46,193 nucleotides of DNA, taken from positions 1 to 46,193 of the forward strand of contig RCAB01000480.1 of NCBI GenBank assembly GCA_003640385.1. Reading direction: 5' to 3'. The notes beneath the pieces are model-generated. The model was not told the DNA's origin. It worked only from the letters and a program-made list of their open reading frames with translations, and ran no database searches. The position numbers were made by a program, and so were the translations under genes. The stretch comes from Setaria digitata (Eukaryota > Nematoda > Chromadorea > Rhabditida > Setariidae). Of the stretch, positions 11,062-23,800 are shown in pieces (the first letter of the stretch is position 1; each line of letters opens with the position of its first letter).

Positions 11062-14000
11062 ATAAAGTTATCATGAAATCCGATCTACATAAAAATTGGC
11101 ATTAAAGCACTAACGTATCATAAAATATCGTAATAATCATGTATAATCATCAGATATGGCATTTGTGAATGGCTATTGTAATGCTGAATTAATATCTGAT
11201 AATCAGCTTTGTTTTTTTTTTTTTTGAATTTTTAAAAAATAAAATTACAAAATATGCGATAGAATAATGATTTCTGCTTATTATAAGAATTACATTTCTG
11301 TTGACAATGGATGGGGAATAATAAGTAAAACTGTTTATATGCTTTTTGTTGACAAATAATATTTCTAGCATATTTAAAAATATAATTTTAAGTTTTGTTT
11401 TTGTCTAAAATGAGAAATGAAAGAAGTTCAGTGTTTTGCTTTTTAAAATTCATTAAATTGTTATTGAAAAAGCAAAAGAAATTTCATATACCAATAAAAT
11501 TTTCTCTCTTGCAGTTGTATTTTAAATTGAAATATCTAACATAATTCAACGAAAAATTTGCTTTCGTAGAAAAAAATAGAAATTGAGAAATGGAAAATTT
11601 TTCAAATATTTTATTTAATATGTATTAAATAAATATTTGAGTTTATATATATATATATATATGTATGAAAGTTATTTTGAAAACCTTTAATATATAATAT
11701 TTATGCTTAATGTCTATTTTTATTCAAAAAATTGCTTGGAAAAAGGAAAAAATTAATAAAAAAGTAAAAATTTCTAATAAATTCAATTACGGCATTAATA
11801 TGTAACTATGATACTAAAAATAGAAAATGACAAAACTAGAAAATTGACAATTGATTTTTCTAATGAAGTAGCTTAACTATCTATCATTTAAGCAGTTAAC
11901 TTTATCAGTTTTGGATCTGTTATCAGATGAAAAATAAACGCATTATATCATCATTCATAGATATTGCGAAATTTAAATTAAAGCAATTTTAGCATTATAT
12001 TAGATTGTGCGGTCAATAACAAATAATTTCGAATTTCAGCATTGATTTTAATTTTGAAGCATTAATTTATAAATTTTTGTTTGCTAATTAATTCTTTTAA
12101 CTTCAATTTATTTGCAATATGTAACTGTGGCACTAAAAATCTGCTATAAATTTTGTCTCTTAGAATAATTAAGGAGATTCCTGCTATTGCACTAATTATA
12201 ATGAAAATGTTCAAACCAACATTTGGATGGATATCTGATAATTAATACAGAAATTTATTCCAGAAGTTTTTGTTATTTTATTATTTCAAAAAGTGCTTCC
12301 AGAAAATAAACATCTGTATGCGTGCGCTACGAATTAATTAACTATTTCTTCGGCCACAAATGCGAAAATGATAAAATGGTTTAAAATTATTTCACATAAT
12401 TTTTTTCACTGATTGTAAAGCTCCAAGTAAAATTTATTCTATCGCACTAGTGATAAGATATTTTTGGTTTTACTGCGAAAAATTTTAAGATAAAAAAGAT
12501 CAAGAAACTGTTAGCTATTAAAAAAAAAAAAAACAAATTATTGTTTTTTTTCCTATTTTTTTACAAGTTTAAAAAAAACAAACGAATTAGGGGATATAAT
12601 TTTTTACTGCATGGATTTAAACCAATTAATTCTTTGAAAAAATTATTTTACCTTTCGCTACTAGCAATCGAGATTTTTTTCAGTTTTTTTCACTTTTTCT
12701 TACTTCAAAATAATTGCTGCTAATTTTGGCAAAAGTTATGAATATAATAATTGTAAAAATGAAAGAATTAAATTGCAAGAACCAATTTAATTTAAATGAA
12801 AGCTGAAATTCAAATTTAAAAGTTAAAAGACATGTGTAATTAAAATAATTGAAGATAAAAGTTTGAGAAATGCTTTAATTAATTTTGGAGCCAGAAACGA
12901 TTAACATTTGACTTAGTTTTTTCAACTTTAAATGCAATCGAGACTGAATTTTGTCCAAAAATGCTTGCTTTGGTTTTCGTCAAAATTTTCCTTTTTTTTA
13001 GAAAATTTTTCAAAATTACCGTAACAAAATTCTTTTCTAATTGCATTTGATTTTAATATTTAGTTCTCTGCGAAATGCATTTAATTTTAATGCTAAATTT
13101 GAAAAAAAGACAACCTAAATACTTGAAGAAAAAAAGAGCAAAAGTGGTTCACATTAGCAGAAGATACCGAATTCATTGCTCAATTAAAATAACGAAAAAA
13201 TACATTTATTTCTTCATTTTTTTAAAACATTTCAAGTTTGCTTTAGATTTTCCTGCTTCTACATTACGTCATTCTGTCGATAATTTTTATTGTAAAAAAT
13301 CCGCCAAAAAAAGAGAAAATATATAATAAAAACGAAAAAATTGGCTCGAAAAAAGAAAAATTTCAAACTGTTGAAAGCTTTCATTTCAGAAAAAGTTGCA
13401 AAATGTAACAATAACAAAAAAGAAGAAAAATTAGCGAAAAAGAAGATAATAGAAAAATTTAAAAAAAAAAAAAGACAAGAGCAATTTAAAATTTGGATTG
13501 CAGTCAAAATGAAATAAACTTAAGTTTTTAAAAATAAGTTTTTAAAACAATATAAATTTATTTTGTTTATTTCTGCACCTCATACATGAAATTGAGTTTA
13601 AAAAAGAGTAATAACATTTTGCGAACTTTAGAAAATATCCTTAGAAAAAAAAAGCTAAAAATACTCATTTTACTTCATACAAATGAATAAATGAAAATGA
13701 TTTATTTGGATTTCTTATTTTTTTTTTCTTTTTAAGAAATCATCTAAATTTAGCTTTCTAGGCAAAATGAAATACCAACTAAACTAATGCTAAAAATGAT
13801 AAAATAAAAAACTGAAATGTCATTCCTTTTTTGATCATTTTTAATAAATAACAAATTTCACTTTTAAAATACTGCCAAAAAACCTGTGCTAAAACGTTTA
13901 TTAATTAATAAAGGGAAATATAATTAAAAAAATGCCAACAAGTTCTTTTCCTATTTGGGTAAGATATTTAACAATAACATTTCCACAAATCATAAATGTG

Positions 14001-14815
14001 ACATTCTTGACTTTTTCTTTTCTAGGATTGAAATTAAAATTTTACTGACGCTTTGAAGGCATGAATTCATAATAAAATTGGTTGTATATTTTTCGTAAGA
14101 CGAAAAATGCTCGGCTTGCTGTTTTTTTTTTTAACTAAATTAAAATTTGAAAATTGATTTTTTCTTTTTCGCGATAACTTTTTGAGCAATAAGTTTATTG
14201 TCAAATAGAACGGAGTGTGTTTTTTTTTTTGTTTTTAACATCAATAATAAGTTTTAAGAAAATTACTTTTTCTTTTTTTCACCTACAAAAATTCCTTTCA
14301 TTGTTTCATCGCCTTAAAGCGGAGAAGACATTTAAAATTTCAATAGAATTAGCTAACTAACTAAAACATCTTTTTGTGCAAGAATTAAATTTCAAATACT
14401 ACGAACAGCAGCACTTATTTAATAGCAGTTATTCATTTGAAACACCGCTGAAATGCTCTAAAGACAGGAGTCAACTGAGCAACTTGTTAATTGTTAATTG
14501 CTACTGAATTTGCAACAATTAAAGAGATTGCCAAATCGTCATCAAATATCAGGATCTCTTAAAAAAAATTTAGCAATTTTACTTCTTAAAAAAAAAGGAA
14601 CGAATAACTTTAAAAATTAATTTTGAGGAAGAAAAAAGAAGCCTCAAATCAAAAAGTCAATTCGTAAAATGATATGAAAATTACTGCAGTGCTATACGAA
14701 TAAATAATAAGAGAACAAATTTATTATGATACATATTTAATATTAATTGTTCACTTCCTTAACACTTGATATTATCCTGAGAAAGGAACGAAGAAGGGCA
14801 AGTTTGCAATTGATA

Positions 14816-14856
14816 TTTATTTAAGCTTATCTGTTAAGCAGATAAGCTTAAATAAA
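14816..14856. repeat. Perfect 18-bp inverted repeat, 5-base loop
   Basis: The left arm 14816-14833 (core TTAAGCTTATCTG) is the exact reverse complement of the right arm 14839-14856; the loop is TTAAG. It lies 30 bases before a long TA tract. It would form a stable hairpin in single-stranded DNA or RNA and could mark a breakage or insertion scar. Confidence 0.9.
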
Positions 14857-14884
14857 ATATATGTATATATTGATAATAGATAAA

Positions 14885-14895
14885 ATATATATATA

Positions 14896-14947
<52 letters not shown>
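14885..14947. repeat. TA dinucleotide microsatellite
   Basis: About 60 bases of alternating A and T with one TTTA interruption near the start. The array is self-complementary and its assembled length is probably unreliable. Confidence 0.95.
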
Positions 14948-14950
<3 letters not shown>

Positions 14951-16702
14951 CCAGATATCACAATAAAAGAGTCTTTTCGAGGGCACAGTCACTATTAAGG
15001 TTTGTTATTGTTTTAATCTATTATTTAAGAACAAAAAAAAAAAATGGAAAAGTAGGTCGACAAATTTACTATATTTTAAATTTGCAAGAATTTGAAATCT
15101 AAATTACTCTCAATTTAACAATCTTCTCTGATCACACAACAATATTATACAGCGATAATATTAACCAACACATCTTAGTTTGTTAAATAGCTATCCAAAA
15201 AAAAAGAAAGAAGAGAAATTTGCTACTGGATTTCAGCTGCATAATTATTTTCAAAATATAAAATAATCATTAGTTTAAAGGATATTCTTATGAAACAACG
15301 ATATTCACACATTAATAATATTATTTGTCATAATTCTGATATATAATCATTGATTAAGAAAAAAAAAACGTTTTTTGAACTAGGCATTTTTAGTTATCAA
15401 AAATTTTCATCATTTGTTCTATTTACTTAAGGCAGGTGGATTAAATTCGAAATGCAAATTCGGCTGAAATTTGGATTGATCAGTTGCTAAATCATTTTTC
15501 TAATAACACATTTCGTTATCCAATATTGTGAGTTAAAAATTCTGTAATAAAAAGAAGAGAAAATGTTAAGAAATAAAAAAACTCCCAGAATTTATTGACA
15601 CGTCTAGTATTCTTGTCTGAAATAATAATTTTTTATTAACATTACAAATCAGTGTTTTTACTGATAAATATTTGAATAATGTAATTATAAAATGTTTGAT
15701 TGATGTAAACTTCGATGATAATGGAAGAGATAATCATAAAATAATTTATTAGCTTAGCTGCTTTTATCGTCTACGCTCTCAAAATTGTCCAAAAAAAAAA
15801 AATTTTTTTTCAGAAATTTTCATTCAGAATTATTTTTATATTTATTTCTTCATTGCTATGTAGGCTTATCATAAAATTTTTGACCATTTAATCAGCAAAA
15901 AAATAAATTTATATATATATTTCGCACAAATTTTCATTTGAAAATATTTTTCAAAATTTAATTGTGAATTAAACCGTATAAATAAATAGCGCTGTTAATT
16001 TCGTTAACGATTAGTGCTTGAAATATTTTTGTGCTATGAAACTTAATTGTTTTAGCATTATGAGTTCGTTTCTTTTTACCATCATTTACTTAATATACTT
16101 AACTTTTTTTTTCATTCCATGTGCGTATTTGTTTTTCTATCATCAATAATAGTAAAAATATATAAAGACAATTATTAATCAAGAAAATTTGAAAATTTTT
16201 TTTGTTTTTTTCCCAATCTAGCTATCTTATTTACTTTATTGTCCACACAAAAATTTGGCAGAATTCCGAAGTTTTTTTTCTTTTTTCCAGTTTTTGTTGC
16301 GTAAAATTGTTTATGAGATTAAAATCTATGAATTCTCTTGACTGATAATTGCCATAATAATTTTTAATTAAAATCAAACGAAATGATCGCAAAATTTCAC
16401 CTCGAAATAGATAATAAAGCTGAATTTCTTTGTTGCAGTATCAGGAAATAGCAATTTGCTTAATCAACAGATATATAAGTAATTCTGTCATTAATGTTTA
16501 GTAACGGAAAAAATTATGGAATTTAAAATTTTCAATTTTTACTTCATTATCTGTTGCATAGATTTTATGATAAAATGATTGCGAATAAAAAAGATATGGT
16601 AATAATTTTTTAAAAATGGAAAATAGAACGTTCGAAAATTTAAATTCAAGAATATATTTGGAAGAATTTCAGATAAAAAATTAAATTGAAAATATACAAG
16701 AA

Positions 16703-18605
16703 ATGACAACAGTTTTGCAAGATCGGTCATGGTATTCAATTATCGGTTATTTAAACGTGAAGACAAGTGGTGGAGGTAATGATTTTATTGTTTTTTTTTT
16801 TGTTATGATAAAATTTTTAAGTAATTATCCCATGCTAATTAGTTAGTAAAATAGCATATCATATCAGTTTTGTCATATTAAATGAACATTTTATTACCGA
16901 AAAGACATTACAGCACTATCTTATCAGCGGAGCATTTTGCTAATGATCCTCCTAATGCTTGCTTACTTAATTAACCTTAAATATTAAAATTAATTAAAAT
17001 TTTCAATAACATCACTTTTCCTCTTCATTTTAGCATCATTATCTTGTAAGTGAAAGTTTTTTTTTTTGGTCTATAAGATATTAATGATATTTTAATGCTC
17101 ACTTAATTCGTGCCAATTGTAAAATTATTTCAAAGTTTTGCTAAAAAAGAAAAAGGGGAAGCAAAAATTCATTCTTATTCTCCTGGAAAAATTATGTCAT
17201 CTTTAATATCTTGCAAAAAAAAGCGATCATTTATCAATTTAATTAATTGATCACACAGTAAAGTTTTGATTAACAAACTTGTGGTATTATTTTCTTCCCT
17301 CTTTCTTTTCTTTTATCCTTTCTCCGTCTCTCTCTTACGCTCATCAGTAGTATGTTAATTAGAATTTAGTTTCTTTTCTTAATTATTTGAAAATTCTAAT
17401 TTTAAGCATTTTCACTACTGAAATCACGACGACGAATGTTTTTTGCATTAGATGAAAGCAAAAATTTGCTTATTTCATACAAGGATGAAATGGATTTCTT
17501 GAAGATGAAGAAACCATCGGAGAAAATTTCATTAGATAATGCTGCCTGTACATTAGGCGAAAATACGGAAACTGAATTTATCATTCAGTAAGTTTAAAAA
17601 AGGAATTTCTGTTTTTATTTATTTATTTTTTTGATATTTTTTTTCTTTACAAATAATAAAGAAAGAAAGGTCATAGTGATAAAGTGATATTTGATAATGA
17701 AAAATTGCAAAAAGGAAAAATGTGAACTGTGAAGCTTTTAAAATTGAGAAAAAAAAAGGAAATAAAGAGATTTTTTTTTTTGTTCGAATGCAAATTAAGG
17801 ATTCCCATAGCACTTAAAAGTTCTTTTTTTCTTTGAGATTTTCAATTGTTAGGAAGTAAATTACTTCAGCTTTGGGAATTACTTCTGGATTTTTTTTTTC
17901 TTTCTTTTTTCACTCTTGTTTTGGTGAAGTTTTCCAACGCATCTGAATCAAAGTGTGAAAATTTTCAGGGTTTGATTTATTTTATCAATAAAAATTCATT
18001 AGTTAATTAATTAATGAAACATTTTTTGCCACAGCGATTATTTGTAAAAAAAAAATTGTCATATTATACTAAATATCGGAATTTCATGTAGGTTTTAAAA
18101 ATCATGACGTATTTAAAGGAAAAAATAGGGGAGAATTATTTAAAATTTTATCTTTTTAAAGACAACTTAAAAATTAAAGAAATATTCATTAAGATATTGC
18201 AAAAAAATTTAATTAAAAATATTAAGCATAATGCAACTAATAGGAAAAAAAGACTTTCAAAAAAAAAGAAAAAAAAGAAAACGAAGAAAGATAAAAAAAA
18301 ATTTAATGAATCTGAGAGAGAGACGAAAGTATGGCTACTTCGAAAATGAAATAATTATATCTGCTTCTATTCCTTATTTCATTTCGAAAAACATTGGGGT
18401 TAATTTGAGAATAAAAAATCATAGGTAATAATAATGATAATAATAATTAATAATAATAATAATATAATAATAATAATAATAACAATAATAATAATAACAA
18501 TAATAATAATAATAACAATAATAGTAATAATAATAACAATAACAATAATAATTATTATTATTTATTATAATGAATAATAATAATTATTATTATTATTACT
18601 ATTAC

Positions 18606-18642
<37 letters not shown>

Positions 18643-20816
18643 TTACAATTCCTAGCAATAGCACTATTAAAAGAAATGAATTATTGCACCTTAATTTAAA
18701 AACGCTTTCTCTTTTTTTAAGTCCTAATTTGTAAATAATTAGAAAATAATTTATTTATCAACCTATACTTGCTTTTGTAGTCGGTATTTTTCCATCATTA
18801 TTATAAATAAGCAAGCTATCCATCGAAAATAGCTATTGAAAATCCAGATTAATGAAGCGAAAAAAAATTTCTTTTTTTTCATCCTAGCGTAAATTTTACA
18901 TACATATATATATAAATATCTTGTAGATAGACAAAATTTTCGTTTAATCAACACAAAGGCAACTTAATGAAAATGATTATACGTTGATCAAATTAGATTT
19001 AACCTGTTAATATTAAAGATCAAACTTAAGTGAGAAAAAATGAAGGAAATTTAGTTAGAAAAGCTTCCAAAATTTAATTTTTCAAATGCGTAGAAATTTT
19101 AATTTGAGGCAAAAATTGATCAGTAATAACCATTCATCAATTATAGCAATCATTTGTATTGAAGGTTTTGCATAATATATGCGATTAACTGAAATTTTAA
19201 AATGTTAAAATTCTAAAACACTTCTACTATATTTTATGTTTCTCCAAATTATAAATTAAATGAAACTAGATCAAAAATTTTAGCATTTAGTTCAGCGTAT
19301 AACAAAAATGTACGATTGCTGGGATTGATTTTCCGCAACTCATGGAATAATTAAATTTTTAGTTACTTGTAACTAATTACCAATAACTAGTTAGTTATTC
19401 AGTTAGCTGGATAGCATCATTTCTCGCATAAAGTATGTAAGATTAATAGTAAACAACCTAATTAGTCATTAGAAGTAGCACTCCAAATATAGTAGCGCAG
19501 CATCACAAAAATTTTATGATTGATGAATGAAATCTCAAATGCATTCATGGATGGAAAAATTGTATCAATTCTTCACCTCATATGATTGCAAGAATTGAAT
19601 AATTCTAATTGTTAAGTAGCATTTGAAAATGATAATTAATAGTATAATTATTGTATTTGACAGACTGAAGAAAAAAGGACTAAATAATGCTAGAAATTAT
19701 ATAAATTAAAAGTTATGTGCTAAGGTTTTTTTTTTAGAAATGTTACTACAAATTAGAAAAACAAAAGAAAAGTTAAAAAGTGGAGAAGGTTTCGAAAGCA
19801 AGCTCGATGATTTTATAATAAATTAATTTAATAAAAATGTTTAAAGCAACTGAATTAATTCAGTTACTAGTTAGCAAATTATATTTACTCAATAATTAAT
19901 AATTAGAATGCTATTATATGAAATAAAAATCAACTTATCTTAGTACGATGTGAAAGGAAAGAATTCAACTGAAAGAATTCTCATCATAAAAGTTTAACAC
20001 TTGTAAGTACTAAACTCAATCAACATGTCTAATTAATTATACCTTGTCGAAAATATCAACATTGAAAAAGTTTTGCTACTACTTAATTAGGAAAAATTCA
20101 TCTTTAGGATAATTTGAGAAACAAAATAAATAAATAAATATAAAAATAAGATAAGCGTACGAAAGGATACGCATTACGTGATAAAAAAAGCGATCAATCA
20201 ATACGATCGCGATCTATCCATTGAACAAGCGGCTTGAAAAATTACATTTTATCATTTCAATTAGAGTAATTTTTATCGATATCCAACTTATTATCACTTT
20301 GCTTATATAACTAATTAATTCATTCCCACACACTCATATTATTGGAATAATTTACAGATAAGAATGACTTTATATTTTAAATTATATCTTGTACTGATTA
20401 AATCCAGTGATATGATATCATTTTTTGTACATTTTATATACAATGAATGCATAAAAAGACATAAAAAGATCGCAATATTATTTTTTGATAATAAAAATTC
20501 ATGAATTAACATAATATGTATGAAAAAAATTAATTTTATTAATGGCATAACTTAAATGTTGATATATGTTTATAAAAATATTGATTCTTTTGATAAATAA
20601 GTCTGTCTGTTGTTACAATTCTTTTTTTCGCTGTGCTAGAAACGATTTACTTGCAGTGCTGACGGAAGAAAATTAGAATTTGACGCAGAAAATGAACAAA
20701 GCGCAAGTAAGTGGTTTAGCGCATTGCAAAAACGACGTGAAAACGTTGAATTAATTAGATGTATGCGAAGAAAAAAGCCAAAACAATCAGAAGAGATACG
20801 CTTTGAGACAACTTCG
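16703..20816 (+). CDS. tbc-2: Exons 1-3: N-terminal PH domain
   Basis: Exon 1 gives the first PH strand (IIGYLNVKTSGG). Exon 2 gives FSLLKSRRRMFFALDESKNL and ISYKDEMDFLKMKKP, and ends in TEFIIQ/H. Exon 3 completes the domain with the C-terminal helix ASKWFSALQKRRE, including the invariant PH tryptophan. Layout matches the TBC1D2 PH domain, which in the human protein lies at the N-terminus and contributes to membrane targeting. The usual Trp in the second strand (RRWFVLD) is Met here (RRRMFFALD). Phases are 1, 2 and 0. The second intron is 3.07 kb, the longest in the gene, and contains the AAT/ATT microsatellite. Confidence 0.88.
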
Positions 20817-23800
20817 GTAAAATTCATTCATTTCCATGCTTTTTTTTTTTTACGCTGTTTCAAATGCTTTTTATCGTACTGAAAAAGATTTTTTTAAAAA
20901 AAAAAGTAATAATATTTTTTCTTTAAGTTACAGGTGTGTGTAAAAATTTCGATAAGTTTATAAAATTAGAACCCTGTGATAAAATATTTGATATCAGTAA
21001 GCTAAGTGAAAGAAACATGGTGAAAATAAAGATGATGCGAATAGAGCTATTAATAAAAGTCATTCAAATTGCTAAAAAATCATATGAAATATTAATAGTA
21101 ATAGCAATAATAGTCATGGTTAATAAGAAATAAGAAAAATTATATTATATAATAATTTAAAAAATTAAATATTGAAAAAAATTTGAAAATTTAAAAGAAA
21201 ATTAAATAAATTAGAAGAAATCAAAAAAAAACTAAAAAAAATTAAATACTAAAACTACACAGTGCAACTGAAGCTTACTTTATTATCATTCCTTGTGAAT
21301 GTTCTAAAATTTTAATTGTGGAGACACTTGACTGACACGTAATTAATTAATTCATGATGAAATAAATAAATAATTGGATGAAATTCGAATATCTTTCAAT
21401 AATCAACAATTTAAGATGTCAAAGAGAAGTTGTAGGAAATTTGCTAAATGAAAAAAAAATACTAAGAAAAAATACAGAGTGTAAAAAAAATTGAAAATTT
21501 ATGACGAATTTTTTTTTTCAATTAGGTTTTTTTTCTCTTTTCATTTTTGAATTTTTTTTTTTTTTTTCAGAGCGAAAGTGATAACGAAGATGGTATTTGT
21601 ACAAAAAATGAACAAAATGAACTGGCTACCATAAAAACAAGAATGTTGCTTGGAAAAAGTCCAAAACTAATTAGTTGAGTGCTGTGCCATATACTTTCGT
21701 ATTAATATAAAGACAATTGCTTAATTTAGAATAAAATGTTACAAAAATTTGTTTAATCTAAAAGCAGTTTTTTTTTAATGACAAAAAAAAAAAGAGAAAT
21801 TTTAAAAATAAATGAATGAATTATAGATATGAAGAATGGATATGTTGGTTCTCGTTCAGCACCATCAATTTTGCCATCATTTAGAGCAAAACAATCAAGT
21901 TTGCTTTGAATTTTAGAGCAAAATTACTAGTATAATAAGTTTTAAATCCTATTAAAATTTCAAAGAAAGGATAAATTATAGATTGGGAAAACTAAATTAT
22001 GATTGGCAAAAAAATTAGTTATATGATAATCATCATTATGAAAATACAATTTTCAGGAACTCTTCGGAAACATTCCGGACATTCGTCGTTGTTATGTGGA
22101 CGGAGTCATTCACGTGAGCGATTGCTCAAAAATGTTGATTTGATGGTATTTATTTTAGTTTTTTCTTATTTTTTTTCCATTTCAAATTTCAAAAATATTG
22201 ATGAACTAATTGGAATTGATTTATGCTGCAAGCAAAATTTTCTTGATATGAAAAAACTTTCAACTTAATAGCATTGATAAATGATAAAAATAATAAAATT
22301 AAAATATTTATAATTAATAACAGGAACAATACTGTAGCTATTTGCTTTTAATTAATAAAATACAATCATTGTTCATGTTTTCAGCTGGTAATTCGAACTT
22401 CAGCTTTCTAACTTTTTTCAAACAAATACGCCAAATTTGCATATACGATGTTATTTAAATTAAAAAAGAAAAAAATAGATCTATTCATTTAATAATATTT
22501 ATGGCTAAATTTTTTTTTTTCTTTTTTTAAAGAGCCCAGATGTATTATATAATTAAAAAATACTAAAAAAATTAAATTATTTGCTTATAAAAAAGAAAAA
22601 ATTTGACGTTTAAGTCTTTATTTTAGAAAAAAGAAATGAAAAACTTTTTAATTTTTTATTACCAGTTTGATAAAATTTATTCTTCTTCTTCCCAAGTGTA
22701 ATATAAAGGGTGACAAATGGATTCTCGAATGGATCAATCGACAGCCATTTGGCAAATCAAATTGTGATACTGATAGTATTTCAAGTAATACCAGGTAAAC
22801 TAATTCTTCACTCCTTTGAACTCCAGGTAAGCTATTTTTTATTTCAATTAATATAAAATCAACTACTTTTTCCTATGCTTTTTGCCTTTTCTCGTAATTC
22901 TGATGGCGAAAGAAGAAAAAAAGCAAAATCGACGAAAAAATAAAGATACCAAAATAGAAAAAGTGAAGTATTTTACGAATTACTGGAAAATTAGGGATTA
23001 TTTTTCACTCGAAAAAATTAAAAAAACAAATAAACAAAGCAAAATTCTTATTTCGAAAAAAGCAAAGAAATAAATAACAGTTTAAAAATCAAGCACATCT
23101 AAAAATCAAAATTTGTACGGAAAAATTTGACTTACTTTTTTTTGGTACAGGGAAAAACTCTCTGTGAAGATAAATGAGAAGTTTGAAAATTTAATCAAAA
23201 GAAAAGAAATATGTTCGAAATTTGTCTAGAATGAGAAGAAAGTTGTAAGTTATCTTGACAAATTGAGAAAATTTATTTTTATGTAAAAAATAAATATTAA
23301 GAAACTGTCCAAAGTATTTAAATTAATTGAAAACTGAGTGAATTATTGCTTCAATTTCATATGATGAAATTGTATTTATTTTTCCAGTAGCAAACGAAGT
23401 GCGCAAAGTTCACTTGCAAGTGACATAACGACATTTGATGATGATAATGAAGTATTATCATATGATAACGGGTAATCGTTGAAATCTATTAATGGTTTTT
23501 CGAATAGAATTTAACAAAATTTAAAAAGAAAATATTCTAAAAAAAGGAAAGAAATGAAACGACACTAAAAAGTTAAATGAATTCAATTTTGTTCGACCAC
23601 ATTTTTTCTCGAATTTTACATTTATTTATTTTCTGATCTGCTCATTTTTCATGTTTCGCATGTGATTAGAGTTTTTTACTGCAAACGAAGGCTAATTGGA
23701 TTAATTATAAGCAATTACGTACTTTTTTTCAAATTTAACACCTATTTGTTTTTAATTTATTTCTTGTTTCATATTTCGCATATATTTAGAGTTTTTAGCT

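Larger units (their letters stand above)
3274..16702. other. Intergenic AT-rich DNA, 13 kb
   Basis: I find no coherent multi-exon gene on either strand. Content is A/T homopolymers (for example 8044-8062, about 10170-10190 and 10657-10674), scattered short open stretches of low-complexity (Lys, Asn, Ile, Phe) coding character, and the repeats and hairpins listed separately. The part nearest 16.7 kb should contain the promoter of the large plus-strand gene, and the part just right of 3.3 kb the promoter of the neuropeptide gene, but no core promoter element can be called. Confidence 0.6.
17588..20656 (+). other. Intron 2 (3.07 kb)
   Basis: AT-rich with no supported nested gene. A lysine-rich open stretch at 18104-18428 is low complexity from A runs. 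It holds the trinucleotide microsatellite (18426-18644), an 18-bp palindrome (19848-19865), and a slightly GC-richer patch at 20155-20235 with GATCGCGATC and a GCGTA/TACGC mini-hairpin. Confidence 0.7.

Noticed and set aside
13075..13507. Overlapping open frames on both strands
   Set aside because: Low-complexity Lys/Phe translations of A/T runs.
18104..18428. Lysine-rich open frames
   Set aside because: Translation of A homopolymers inside intron 2; no domain and no splice-site support.
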